DNA of 64,000 nt, taken from the NCBI GenBank assembly GCA_027489175.1, contig JAIYAE010000027.1, positions 121,475 to 185,474 on the forward strand, written 5' to 3'. The stretch is from Rhodobacter sp. GTDB lineage: Bacteria; Pseudomonadota; Alphaproteobacteria; Rhodobacterales; Rhodobacteraceae. Position numbers and translations under genes: made by a program. Positions 37,610 to 46,535 of this stretch are shown here, piece after piece (positions within the stretch are counted from its first letter, which is position 1; every line of letters starts with the position of its first letter). The notes beneath the pieces are model-generated. The model did not search any database, was not told the origin of the DNA, and was given only the letters and a program-made list of their open reading frames with translations.

Positions 37610-38911
37610 TTACCGTTTGATGTTCGTGGTTTCTTGCAGCATCTCATCGACCGTCTGGATCACCTTGGCGTTCGAGGAATAGGCGCGCTGGGTCTGAATC
37701 AAGTTGGTCAGTTCCGCCGCGACATCGGTCTTCGACCCCTCACGAGAATAGCCCTCGATGGTGCCGGTCGGGCCCGACCCCGCCTCCCACAGCAGGAAGG
37801 CGCCGGATTCGGGAGAGATCTGGTAGGTCTGGTTGTTCAACGACAGAAGGCCGTTGGGGTTGGGCACATCGACCAGCGGCACCTGGTACAAACGCCGCGT
37901 CAGACCGGTGTCATAGGTGGCGTTGACATAGCCGGCCTGGTCAATCTCAACCTTCACAAGCGTGCCGACGGGTGAGCCGTTCTTGGTGATCGCGAGCGGG
38001 GCAAAGGTGTCGGAAAGCTGGGTGATGCCATCCGGCTCACCCGGGATACCGATGTTCACGGTCATCGGACCACCGGCCACGGTCAGGGCAATCGTGCCGT
38101 CAACCGGGTTGTAGGCCCCGCCGGAGACAACCGCGACCGAGGCCAAGGTGCCGCCAGCGCCGCGCGTATCGTCGAAGGTCAGCGTGTATTCCCCGATCAG
38201 CGCCCCGCCCGAGGCTGAATCGCGCACCTGCATGGTCCACTGGTTGGAGGACCCGGTGGCTGGCACAATGGCCTGAAAGCTGACTTCAAGCGTCTCAGAG
38301 GTGCCAAGGTTGCCGAAGTATTCGACCGACAGTGGCGGCACGACCGAGGTGGACCCGGCCACCGTATAAGTGGCGGGCAAGTTCACCCCCAGCCCGATTT
38401 CGCTGGTGGGGTTGCCGACCATCTGGTTGGTGTTGACCACGATCGGCACGAGGCCCGAGATGCTGTCGCGCGGAAAAGGCGGAATCGTGCCATCGGGATC
38501 GGCGGGCCAGCCCATTAGGACCAGACCCCCGTCAGTTTTCAGAACCCCGTCCGCGTCAGTGCGGAAGCTGCCGGTTCGCGTCATCAACAGCGGTGCCGTG
38601 CCATCCTCCAGCGCCACTTCCTGCACGACGGGCAGCATCCCGCGCCCGGCAATGGCCAGATCCAGCGCGTTGGAGGTGCCGACCAGATCGCCGCGTTCGT
38701 CGATCAGCCGGGTGGTCGATGCGCGGACGCCGCCAGCCGAATAGGACCCGGCCCCGCGCGACCCGGTGATGACCAGATTGGAAAACTCGGTCGAAACCCG
38801 CTTGTAGCCATAGGTCCCCGAGTTGGCGATGTTGTCCGAAATCGACGCCAGCCGCGTGGCATTTGCATTCAAACCGGCCACGCCTGCGCTGAGCGAGGAA
38901 GAGATTGTCAT
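37610..38911 (-). CDS. flgE: Flagellar hook protein FlgE
   Basis: This 433-residue hook subunit begins MTISSSLSAGVAGLNANATR (start at ATG 38911) with the rod/hook motif SDNIANSGTYGYKRVSTEF. It ends with ELTNLIQTQRAYSSNAKVIQ and TVDEMLQETTNIKR. The frame is open 48 bases further upstream, but the short start fits the family. A 125-base AT-richer gap to motB may hold a promoter. Confidence 0.93.
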   Translation of the reverse strand: MTISSSLSAGVAGLNANATRLASISDNIANSGTYGYKRVSTEFSNLVITGSRGAGSYSAGGVRASTTRLIDERGDLVGTSNALDLAIAGRGMLPVVQEVALEDGTAPLLMTRTGSFRTDADGVLKTDGGLVLMGWPADPDGTIPPFPRDSISGLVPIVVNTNQMVGNPTSEIGLGVNLPATYTVAGSTSVVPPLSVEYFGNLGTSETLEVSFQAIVPATGSSNQWTMQVRDSASGGALIGEYTLTFDDTRGAGGTLASVAVVSGGAYNPVDGTIALTVAGGPMTVNIGIPGEPDGITQLSDTFAPLAITKNGSPVGTLVKVEIDQAGYVNATYDTGLTRRLYQVPLVDVPNPNGLLSLNNQTYQISPESGAFLLWEAGSGPTGTIEGYSREGSKTDVAAELTNLIQTQRAYSSNAKVIQTVDEMLQETTNIKR

Positions 38912-39036
38912 GGAAAAGCGCCTTTCTGCTGCTTCGGACCTTGCTGGCCGAAACTGCACCTTGGCGCCTTAACGCTGGCCTAACAGAACTGGTCATTCAG
39001 ATAAAATTCGATCTTTCCCGGCAGTGGCCCTTCCTG

Positions 39037-39879
39037 TCAGCGGTCGCGGCGCAACAGGATCACCTCGATCCGGTTGTTGCGCACGGCGGCCGGGTCCGAG
39101 ACCGCGGGCTTGCGATCGGCAAAGCCTGAAATCCGCTGCATCCGCTCGGGGTCGATGCCTGCGGTTTCCAGCATCCGCCGCACCGTCTGCGCCCGCAGCG
39201 CCGACAGATCCCAGACCGGATTGTCGATCAGCGTCACCGGGTGGGCCCGCAGGAACCCGCTGACCGCGATTTCATTGCTGGTCAGGTTCAGCATTTCGGC
39301 CAGAAGATCCACGATGGCCAAGGTGGTAGCCGAGGCCTCGGCAGTGTCTTCGGCAAAAAGCGGAGCATCTGGCAGATCGAAAATCTCGATGACAAGGCCT
39401 TCATCGGTGACCTTGGTGACCACATGGCGCAAAAGCTGCTCCATCGTGTTACTTTCGCCACCGCGCGCCATAAGCGCCTTTTGCACGTCCTCCAGTTCCG
39501 ACTGCGCCTTGCCTTCCCCTGCGCTTCCCTTGCCGGTGTCGGGGCCGGCCTCACCGTTTGACGTGGCGGCGGTGCGGTTGTCAGCGCCGCCGGTGCCGGT
39601 GTTGGCCATCGTGTCTTCGGAAAAGACGCTGTCCCCGCCGAAGGCGCCGTCGCCGCCGCCGGAAATGCGGTTCACCGGAATCGTCGGATTGAAGTAATCC
39701 GAGATGCCCTTGCGTTGTTTTTCCGTTGTCGCGTTCAACAGCCACATCAACAGAAAGAATGCCATCATCGCGGTCACAAAATCGGCGTAGGCCACTTTCC
39801 ATGCCCCACCGTGGTGACCGCCACCCTGGACGACCTTCTTTCGCTTGATGATGACTGGCGCGTTACCCTGCGCTGCCAT
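39037..39879 (-). CDS. motB: Flagellar motor stator protein MotB
   Basis: A 280-residue stator subunit that anchors the motor to peptidoglycan and carries the ion-binding Asp. The single membrane helix KVAYADFVTAMMAFFLLMWL has that Asp. A low-complexity Gly/Ser linker (about 75-120) leads to an OmpA-type domain with LRAQTVRRMLETAGIDPERM and NNRIEVILLRRD. ATG 39879 or 39888 could be the start. motA is not in the window. Confidence 0.9.
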   Translation of the reverse strand: MAAQGNAPVIIKRKKVVQGGGHHGGAWKVAYADFVTAMMAFFLLMWLLNATTEKQRKGISDYFNPTIPVNRISGGGDGAFGGDSVFSEDTMANTGTGGADNRTAATSNGEAGPDTGKGSAGEGKAQSELEDVQKALMARGGESNTMEQLLRHVVTKVTDEGLVIEIFDLPDAPLFAEDTAEASATTLAIVDLLAEMLNLTSNEIAVSGFLRAHPVTLIDNPVWDLSALRAQTVRRMLETAGIDPERMQRISGFADRKPAVSDPAAVRNNRIEVILLRRDR

Positions 39880-39990
39880 CCCATACACCCGTATTCTTAC
39901 CCGGGATCAGGGATAGCAATTCTGCCTTTACCGGTGCTTAACCCGTTGGGTTTTAGCGAAAGGTCGCAGCTTTGCCACGGTGCTGGCTGG

Positions 39991-41949
39991 TCAGGCGCGC
40001 AACAAAACCTGCGCCTCATGGGCCTTCAGGGTCATGCGGGCAGCAGGGTAGGCCGCACCGGAAGCAAGGTCTGGGAACAGGCGCAGCAGCTCATCCCGCT
40101 GGGCCGAAGGGGTGCCGGCAAGCATGCGGTCACCCGGCTGGAAGCTCTCGCTCCACACGCCATCGCTGCACAGGATCTGGTGCCTGTCAAACATCAGGTG
40201 GATGTAGGTCACATCCTTCCGGCCCCGCGAAACGCCGGGCAGGTGCGCAAGATGGATGGCGGGAACCAGAACCTCATCCTCGCCGAAGTTCAGCTCACAG
40301 CTGGCGCCGGAAAACAGCATCCGGTGCTGTGGCGAGACGGCAAGCGGCGTGGCAGGCAGCCCCGCTCCAAGCGAGCCCGGCGCAAAGATCACCGGTTGCA
40401 GGCTTGGGTCGGCCAGAACCTCAACCAGCGACAGGCTGCGCTGGCCGACCCAGCGCACCGGCTGTGGGCCATCGTCACGCGTCAGGACCAGATCGCCGAG
40501 GCGAATGTCTTCCACCCGGCGCGGACCGGTCGGCGTGTCCACCAGCGTGCCGGCGGTGAAGCAGGGAATGATGCGTTCAATGTCGGTAAAGGTCAGCGTG
40601 CCGACCACTTGCCCAGCCGCGTTTAAGAACTCCACCGTGCCGTTTTCGCTGTTGGCCGCGCTACGCTGGATGCGCGTCCGGGAGAACCCGTAACCGCTGA
40701 GGTCCAGCGTGTCGTTGTCGGTGCCGCCGCTGCCGCCGAAGACGCTTTCGCCAAAGGCTGCATCGCCATTACGGTAAAAGAAGGTGTCCTGATCGTTGCC
40801 GCCTTCCATGACGTCGACGCCGGTGCCGCCCTCAAAGAAGTCATCCCCGGATTCGCCGGACATCGTGTCATTGTCGGCGCCGCCGTAGATCATGTCGTTC
40901 TGGTTGCCGGTCCAGATCCGGTCATTGCCCTCGTCGCCATAGATGACGTTGGTGCCGGACAACTGTCCGCCGCTGACGTCATCAATGATGTCATCCCCAG
41001 CGCCGCCGTAGACAGTGTCGTCTCCGGGACCATAGATGATCGTGTCACTGCCCCCGCCGCCGTAGAGCAGGTCAGAGCCGGCGCCTGAGGTGATGTTGTC
41101 CACCCCGCCGCCACCAAAGACCGTGTTGTTGCCTGAACCGGCATTGATGATGTCGTCGTTGTCGCCGCCGTCGAGCAGGTCATCCCCGTCACCGCCGTCC
41201 AGCGAATCGACGCCAGTGCCGCCGAACAGCTGGTCATTGCCGCCGCCGCCGATCAGCGTGTCAGCGCCCGCGCCGCCATCAAGACTATCGTTGCCGTCAA
41301 CGTGGCCCGGCGCCAGGGGAGGCGTCTGGATCAGGGGCGAGGTGGCAAGGCTCGGGGCCCCGGTGATGCCTGGTCCGGCGATGGTGGCGCTAAGCACATC
41401 ACCGCCTTCGTTTTCCCAGTACAGCACCTCGATCGTGTAGGTCTGCCCTGCGGTCAGCGTGACGCTGCCGGTCTCCGTCCGCGGTGCCTGATGGAAGTCA
41501 TTGTTCAGGTTGAAGACCTCACCGCCCGCCGAATTGCGGATGATGATCCGTGACCCATCGTCGGAGGTGGTGCTGAAGGTGTAGGTTCCGGTCTGGCTGA
41601 TCGCCAGGGTAGACCGGTAGATGATGCCGTAATCGTTCGGGTCCGCGCCCGGTGTACCGGCAAGCGTGTTGCGCAGGCCGCGCACGTTGAAATCGTCAAC
41701 ATAGCCGTTGCCGACCAGCGTGCCGGTGGCAATGGTGCCGGTCTGGTTCGGCTGGCTGGAGAAGTTGCGCGTATAGACGCTGTACTGCCACTGGCCAGGA
41801 AGCGGGCCGTCACCAGACAGCCGATCCGCGCCGTCGCCCCCGATCAGCGTATCATTGCCGCCGCCACCGCTCAGCGAGTCATTGGCCGTCGTGCCGGTGA
41901 TGGAAGTACTACCAGCCGTCGCCGGCGTGGTGCTGCTGTTCTCGGCCAT
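39991..41949 (-). CDS. RTX calcium-binding protein with PA14 and Hint domains
   Basis: A 652-residue likely type I secreted protein. Short GGxGxDxL repeats near the start (GGGGNDTLIGGDGADRLSG) precede a PA14-like carbohydrate-binding domain at about 50-210 (TYTFSTTSDDGSRIIIRN). A long RTX block follows (about 215-400). A C-terminal Hint_2-type autoprocessing module starts at Cys ~463 (CFTAGTLVDTPTGPRRVEDI) with its block-B-like SPQHRML. No splice-out C-terminal HN is seen. ATG 41949 or GTG 41958 is the start. No secretion genes adjoin it. Confidence 0.82.
   Translation of the reverse strand: MAENSSTTPATAGSTSITGTTANDSLSGGGGNDTLIGGDGADRLSGDGPLPGQWQYSVYTRNFSSQPNQTGTIATGTLVGNGYVDDFNVRGLRNTLAGTPGADPNDYGIIYRSTLAISQTGTYTFSTTSDDGSRIIIRNSAGGEVFNLNNDFHQAPRTETGSVTLTAGQTYTIEVLYWENEGGDVLSATIAGPGITGAPSLATSPLIQTPPLAPGHVDGNDSLDGGAGADTLIGGGGNDQLFGGTGVDSLDGGDGDDLLDGGDNDDIINAGSGNNTVFGGGGVDNITSGAGSDLLYGGGGSDTIIYGPGDDTVYGGAGDDIIDDVSGGQLSGTNVIYGDEGNDRIWTGNQNDMIYGGADNDTMSGESGDDFFEGGTGVDVMEGGNDQDTFFYRNGDAAFGESVFGGSGGTDNDTLDLSGYGFSRTRIQRSAANSENGTVEFLNAAGQVVGTLTFTDIERIIPCFTAGTLVDTPTGPRRVEDIRLGDLVLTRDDGPQPVRWVGQRSLSLVEVLADPSLQPVIFAPGSLGAGLPATPLAVSPQHRMLFSGASCELNFGEDEVLVPAIHLAHLPGVSRGRKDVTYIHLMFDRHQILCSDGVWSESFQPGDRMLAGTPSAQRDELLRLFPDLASGAAYPAARMTLKAHEAQVLLRA
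40780..41300 (-). repeat. DNA encoding the main RTX nonapeptide array
   Basis: Tandem imperfect 27-base units encode GGxGxDxUx repeats (for example GGAGADTLIGGGGNDQLFGG). They bind calcium and fold outside the cell. Confidence 0.8.
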
Positions 41950-41991
41950 GGATGACACTCGTTAACAATCTTGGTGCGCTGCGCCATACCA

Positions 41992-42007
41992 CAAGACTTA
42001 TGTCTTG
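41992..42007. promoter_or_regulatory. Inverted repeat upstream of the RTX gene
   Basis: CAAGAC (41992-41997) and GTCTTG (42002-42007) around TTAT, with flanking TACC/GGTA extending the dyad after a two-base slip. Its position 43 bases before the RTX ATG makes it a candidate operator or 5' hairpin. Confidence 0.35.
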
Positions 42008-42334
42008 GTAAGGACAGGTTGATTCTGCCGCCTCGTCCTCGGTCTGCCTTTTTGATCCGCCCGACCGAAGTGCATCTTTTTCCGGCGGACAGGCGCTTGG
42101 ATGGCAAGGGCGATACCTCCCGGACCCCGGGCATTGGTCGCTTCAGTGCCGCATTGGCCCATCGCACCCAAGCGGACCGAAATGACCCTGCGGCGCCGGA
42201 AGGCGCCATCGCACAGCGTCGCGTTGGCACAGGGACTGACCGGAACGACCACCACTTCTTATCCGGGATCAATGAACAGCGCGCCCTGCGGCCTCAAGGT
42301 GGGTTCATGGACATCCCGGACAGGAGTGACGCTG

Positions 42335-42475
42335 ATGATCGGACACATAGGATTCATGACCAAGCTGCGGGGCAAGGCGGGCCGATGTGCGCAAATCTGC
42401 GACTGCCCTGACCATGCACCTGCGGCCAAGGGCAGCCCGCGCTGGCCACTGGCCAGCCGCGTCATTCCGGCGTGA
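42335..42475 (+). CDS. Possible small Cys-containing protein, 46 aa
   Basis: ATG 42335 follows AGGAGTGACGCTG at good spacing and gives a 46-residue basic peptide (MIGHIGFMTKLRGKAGRC...) with a clustered CAQICDC motif. No homologue is recalled. Its stop is 11 bases before the cupin start, so it could be a leader peptide or a real small protein. Confidence 0.25.
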   Translation: MIGHIGFMTKLRGKAGRCAQICDCPDHAPAAKGSPRWPLASRVIPA

Positions 42476-42486
42476 CGGGGGCAGAC

Positions 42487-43092
42487 ATGGCAAGTCTTGA
42501 CCCGCCCCGTCCCGGCAGCATGCTGTCCGCGCCTGGCAAGGACCTCACCTTTCTTGCCGCCCCGCCAGGCCAACTTCGGTTCCGCGAGGATGTGGGGCCG
42601 GATGCCGCCCCGGTTCCCTTGCATGTCCACCTGCGCCAGACGGAGCGGTTCCTCGTCCTCGCGGGACGGCTTCGCGTGACGCTTGACGGCAAGACCCAGG
42701 ATCTTGAGCCTGGCGAAAGCATTGAGGTGCGGCCCGGCCAACAGCACAGCTATGCGCCCGCGAACGATGCTTCGGTGGTGATCGAAGTGCTGCTTTGGCC
42801 GCACCAGCAAGATCACCAGTTCTTCGAGACGATCTACGGCCTGACCCGTGAGCGTCGCCTGCCCCCACGCGGCCCGCGCGAAGTTCTGGCGCTTCTGGCG
42901 CTCTGCCACCGGCACGGGTTCTTCATGGCAGGCCCGCCGCGCAGTCTTGTCCGACCGGTCGCGGCCGTGGCGGCAGCCCTTGCCGCCATCCTGCGGATCG
43001 ACCCCTGGTCCCCCCGCTTTGCCGCCCAAGGACCAATGTCGCAAATGCCGTCGCTGCTGCAGTTGTCTCCCGAAGGTGAGTATCGCCCATGA
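42487..43092 (+). CDS. Cupin-domain protein
   Basis: A 201-residue protein with a cupin fold at about 40-105: PLHVHLRQTERFLVLAGRLRV, GESIEVRPGQQHSYAPAND. The HxH and Glu, plus the later His, form a plausible metal site. The C-terminal half (GLTRERRLPPRGPREVLALL) is helical. Overlaps the next gene by ATGA, so they probably act together. ATG 42487 or GTG 42472 is the start. Substrate unknown. Confidence 0.75.
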   Translation: MASLDPPRPGSMLSAPGKDLTFLAAPPGQLRFREDVGPDAAPVPLHVHLRQTERFLVLAGRLRVTLDGKTQDLEPGESIEVRPGQQHSYAPANDASVVIEVLLWPHQQDHQFFETIYGLTRERRLPPRGPREVLALLALCHRHGFFMAGPPRSLVRPVAAVAAALAAILRIDPWSPRFAAQGPMSQMPSLLQLSPEGEYRP

Positions 43093-43898
43093 CCACGCTT
43101 TATCTTGTTCCGCCGCGCGGGGGGCAGCTACATGCCTCTGCCCTTGGCTTCTCGCTCACGCTTTGCCTTGCGTTGGCGCCGATAACCTTGCTGCTCATTG
43201 GCCTTGATGACCGGGTGCTGGATGGCGAAAATGTCTGGCAGAAACCTTTGAAATTCCAGCTTTCTCTGGGGCTTCACGCTGCGACCGTGCTGTTTCTGAC
43301 CGCCCACCTGCCGGACGAGCTTGGCCAGACACGCATCGTCCGTTGGGTCAACGCGGTCCTCGGTGCGGTGGTGATCTATGAGGTCATCTTCATTGCCCTG
43401 CAGGCTGCGCGGGGCGTGCGGTCACATTTCAACAGCGAAACCGCGTTCGATGCGATCGGCGGCACGATCATGGCCGCCGGTGCGGGCGTGTTGACGCTGG
43501 CGCCGGCATTGGTAGGGCTGGTCCTCATCTGGCACCTGGTCCGGCGGGGCAGCGACCGGCTGCCCTGGCATCTTGGCGCCGCTCTGGGGCTGATCCTGTC
43601 GGGCTGGCTCGGCGGACAGACCGGCGGCGCCATCGGTGCGAACCAGGGACCGTTTGTCGGTGCGGCGCTGGGGCCCTATCTGCCGCTGACCGGCTGGTCC
43701 CTGACCGGAGGGGATCTGCGGATCGCGCATTTCGTCGGCCTCCACGCCATGCAGGCGCTGCCCCTTGGTGCCTTTGTCGCCAGCGTGATCTTGCCGCGCC
43801 GGCTGGCCGTTGCCGCCGTCGTGACGGGGTCGGTCGTCTGGGCAACGGTAACCTTGTGGCTGTTGTCCCTAGCGCAGGCGGGCCTGCCGCCGATCTGA
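43089..43898 (+). CDS. Polytopic membrane protein of unknown function
   Basis: A 269-residue protein with about seven hydrophobic segments, including LGFSLTLCLALAPITLLLIG, FQLSLGLHAATVLFLTAHL, LGAVVIYEVIFIAL, MAAGAGVLTLAPALVGLVLI and AVAAVVTGSVVWATVTLWLL. I do not recognise a transporter signature. It is coupled to the cupin gene by a 4-base overlap. Confidence 0.7.
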   Translation: MTTLYLVPPRGGQLHASALGFSLTLCLALAPITLLLIGLDDRVLDGENVWQKPLKFQLSLGLHAATVLFLTAHLPDELGQTRIVRWVNAVLGAVVIYEVIFIALQAARGVRSHFNSETAFDAIGGTIMAAGAGVLTLAPALVGLVLIWHLVRRGSDRLPWHLGAALGLILSGWLGGQTGGAIGANQGPFVGAALGPYLPLTGWSLTGGDLRIAHFVGLHAMQALPLGAFVASVILPRRLAVAAVVTGSVVWATVTLWLLSLAQAGLPPI

Positions 43899-43995
43899 CG
43901 CTGCCCCCGCGACTTGCATTGCTGCGGAGTAACTTCGTAAATCGGGTTCCGTAACACGCCCGCAGAGTGCAGGGCCCCAAAGGCCGGAGCCGCAG

Positions 43996-44604
43996 ATGGC
44001 CGCAGAGCAGACCCTTGCCGATCTGATTGCCCGTTCTGCTGCCCCCCTTGTGCCTGCCCCCGGCGCCCTGACCCGGCTGATTGCTGCAGGCCGTTTGCTG
44101 GAGGTGGAGAAAGGCGTCCCCGTTCTGAAGGCGGGCGATGTCGCCGAGCTGTTGTTCTACATCCAGACCGGCCTTTTGCGGTATTACTACATCGACCCCG
44201 AAACCGGGGACGAACGCACCGGCCAGTTCTTCGACGAAGGCGCGGTGGTGACGGATGCCGCAAGTTTCCTGACCGGCGCACCCGCGACCCAGACAGTCGA
44301 AGCTGTCGAGGCTTCGACCATCTTCGCCCTGCCGCGCGCCGCCCTGTTGCGCGCCTATGATGAGGATCACGCCATTGAACGCTTTGGCCGAAAGATGGTT
44401 GAAAGCGGGTTCCTCGGCTCGCAACGGCGGGCGGCGAACCTCTTGAACCTGTCGCCCGATGAACGCTATCGGCATTTCGTGGAGAACCGCCCCGGCATCG
44501 CGCGGCGGGTGCCACAATATCTGCTGGCCAGCTTTCTGGGCATCACGCCGGAAAGCCTGTCGCGCATCCGGGGCAGGATGGCGCGGCCAAAGGGCAAGAC
44601 CTGA
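43996..44604 (+). CDS. Crp/Fnr family transcription regulator
   Basis: A 202-residue regulator with an N-terminal cyclic-nucleotide-binding-type fold (LLFYIQTGLLRYYYIDPETGDE; FFDEGAVVTDAASFLTG) and a C-terminal helix-turn-helix (RVPQYLLASFLGITPESLSR). It lacks an FNR-type Cys cluster. It follows GGAG and sits between the cupin/membrane pair and the DUF4386 gene, which it may control. Confidence 0.85.
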   Translation: MAAEQTLADLIARSAAPLVPAPGALTRLIAAGRLLEVEKGVPVLKAGDVAELLFYIQTGLLRYYYIDPETGDERTGQFFDEGAVVTDAASFLTGAPATQTVEAVEASTIFALPRAALLRAYDEDHAIERFGRKMVESGFLGSQRRAANLLNLSPDERYRHFVENRPGIARRVPQYLLASFLGITPESLSRIRGRMARPKGKT

Positions 44605-44680
44605 CACCCTGTGCAGGCTTTGAACGAACTTACCCCGGATCAATGAACGTCGCGCTGAAACGCCCGATCAAGGGACACAA

Positions 44681-44698
44681 GGTGGCACTTTCGCCACC
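44681..44698 (+). promoter_or_regulatory. Hairpin in the leader of the DUF4386-like gene
   Basis: GGTGGC and GCCACC flank ACTTTC, 23 bases before ATG 44722 and just ahead of the GGAG ribosome site. It may influence translation or merely be chance. Confidence 0.3.
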
Positions 44699-44721
44699 GA
44701 CCCTAGACCCGGAGATCTGTC

Positions 44722-45441
44722 ATGACCGCTTCTCTTTCACTCCGCACCACTGCGACCGGTGCCCTTCCGCGCAATCCGGCACGCCGCACGGCAGCCATTC
44801 TTCTGGTTGGGCAGTTCATCGCCATGTGGACGGCGTTCTTCATCCTGATGCCGGCTATCAATTGGCCCGCCTCGCTTGACCTGCCGCCGGCCGAGATCCT
44901 GCCCCTGATCCTGGACCAGTCGGGCGCGGTTTTTGCCGGATACCTCAGCTATCTGATCCATGCCCTCCTCCTGATCCCGATCGCCGCGCTGATGCCTGCG
45001 GCCTTGGGGCTGGGCGAAGGGTCCGGGCGCGCCGCGATGCTGTTTGGTGGGCTTGCCGGGTTCGCAAAGGCGCTGGGGATCACCCGCTGGATCTTCCTGA
45101 TGCCGGGCCTTGCCGTCGCCTACACCACGCCAGGGGCCGACCAGGCGACCCAATCGGCCATCGCTGTCGTCTATGAGGCCTTCAATGCCTATGCCGGCGG
45201 CGTCGGTGAAATCCTTGGCGTCGGCCTGTTTGCGGGTCTTTGGACGCTGATCCTGTCTTCGGCGCTGATCGGCGCGGGGTCTCGCATCCTGGGCTGGGCG
45301 GGCATCTTCGCGGCGCTGCTTCTTTTCACCACGCTGCCTTCCGTCGTCGGGATCGAGGCTCCGATCCTCCTGACCCTGTCGGGGATCGTCTGGCAGATCT
45401 GGACCTTTGCCCTGGCGGTCCAGCTTTGGCGCCGGGCCTGA
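44722..45441 (+). CDS. DUF4386-like membrane protein
   Basis: A 239-residue protein with about six membrane segments (TAAILLVGQFIAMWTAFFIL; LSYLIHALLLIPIAALMPAAL; LGVGLFAGLWTLILSSALIG; GWAGIFAALLLFTTLPSVVG). ITRWIFLMPGLAVAY and the conserved EAFNAYAGGVGEILG match DUF4386 proteins. Function unknown. Ribosome site GGAG upstream. Confidence 0.7.
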   Translation: MTASLSLRTTATGALPRNPARRTAAILLVGQFIAMWTAFFILMPAINWPASLDLPPAEILPLILDQSGAVFAGYLSYLIHALLLIPIAALMPAALGLGEGSGRAAMLFGGLAGFAKALGITRWIFLMPGLAVAYTTPGADQATQSAIAVVYEAFNAYAGGVGEILGVGLFAGLWTLILSSALIGAGSRILGWAGIFAALLLFTTLPSVVGIEAPILLTLSGIVWQIWTFALAVQLWRRA

Positions 45442-45512
45442 CACCTGCACCCCGGACGGCGCGGTCCCCTTGGCCGCGCCGCTTGTTTCCCTTCAGCAAA
45501 GGACCGATCAAA

Positions 45513-46466
45513 ATGACCGTGCAACCCCAACATGTGATCTTCGGCGCCGGAATCCTTGGCCTGACGATTGCCGAAAGACTGGCCGCCTCTGGTGCCCAGG
45601 TGCGCCTGGTAAGTCGCAGTGGCGCGACCCGCCTGCCCGGAGTGACCGCCGCCAAGGCAGACCTCGCCGATCCCGCCAGCGCGACCAAGGCCGCAACGGG
45701 TGCCGACGTGATCTATTTCTGCGCAGCACCCCCCTATCAGGACTGGACGAAAAGTTTCTACGCGCTGCAAGAGGCTGCCATTGCCGCGGCCCGCAAGACC
45801 GGCGCCGTCCTCGTCGCGGCCGAAAATCTCTATGGCTACGGCGTCGCGGGCACGTTGCACGAAGGCCTGCCCCTGACCGCCACAACCCGCAAGGGCGCGG
45901 CGCGCGCCCGGATGAGCAAACGCCTCTTCGCCGCCCACGCCGGCGGCGAGATCCGCGCCGTCTCTGGCCGCGCCTCGGATTTCTTCGGCCCCGGTGTCCG
46001 CACCTCGGCCCTGGGTGACCGGTTCTGGCCCGACCTGATCAAGGGCAAGCCTATCAACTGGTTCGGCAATCCCGATGCGCTGCATACCTTCACCTACCTG
46101 CCGGATTTTGCCCAAGCGCTCATCACGCTGGGGGCGTCTCCTGACAGTTGGGGCCGCGCCTGGCACGTGCCTTCGCCCAAGACGCTGACCGCGCATGAGG
46201 TTGCCCGCCGCGCCGCTGCGCTGATCGGCGCACCCCTGCCCCGCCTGCGCCGCACGCCGCGCCTTCTGTTGCGTCTGGTCGGCCTGATGCAGCCCGCCGC
46301 TGCGGAGCTGATCGAGATGGAATATGCCTTCGCGAGCGACTTTCTTGCCGCGCAAAGAGATTGGGACCAGAGATTCGCCACCCCTGCGACTGGCTGGGAC
46401 AGCGCCCTGCAGTCGACGCTCGACACCTGGGCGCCGGAGGCCACAGCGCGGCAGTCTGCCGCCTGA
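45513..46466 (+). CDS. Atypical NAD-dependent epimerase/dehydratase-family protein
   Basis: A 317-residue extended-SDR-like protein. The Rossmann motif is VIFGAGILGLTIAERLAASG, an atypical GAGxLG instead of TGGxGxxG. It follows AENLYGYGV and HTFTYLPDFAQALITLG. The catalytic YxxxK is not seen at the expected place (the region reads TRKGAARARMSKRLF), so it may be non-catalytic or use different residues. It lies 71 bases after the DUF4386 gene. Confidence 0.72.
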   Translation: MTVQPQHVIFGAGILGLTIAERLAASGAQVRLVSRSGATRLPGVTAAKADLADPASATKAATGADVIYFCAAPPYQDWTKSFYALQEAAIAAARKTGAVLVAAENLYGYGVAGTLHEGLPLTATTRKGAARARMSKRLFAAHAGGEIRAVSGRASDFFGPGVRTSALGDRFWPDLIKGKPINWFGNPDALHTFTYLPDFAQALITLGASPDSWGRAWHVPSPKTLTAHEVARRAAALIGAPLPRLRRTPRLLLRLVGLMQPAAAELIEMEYAFASDFLAAQRDWDQRFATPATGWDSALQSTLDTWAPEATARQSAA

Positions 46467-46535
46467 TCGGTTGATGCGCCAAAGGCCTGTCCGGTCTTGA
46501 CGGACCGGGCGGCCGGACGTTCCGAAGGCCCGGCC

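Larger units (their letters stand above)
41959..42486. other. Intergenic interval between RTX gene and cupin gene
   Basis: 528 bases, with an inverted repeat close to the RTX start and a possible 46-codon ORF near the far end (both listed separately). Otherwise I see no gene. Confidence 0.5.

Noticed and set aside
39940..39952. AACCC/GGGTT hairpin as a terminator for the RTX gene
   Set aside because: Five-base stem with no T-run on the minus strand.
42266..44648. Shared GGATCAATGAAC at 42266 and 44637, upstream of two genes
   Set aside because: A 12-base match is expected by chance many times in 64 kb, and the distances to the starts differ.
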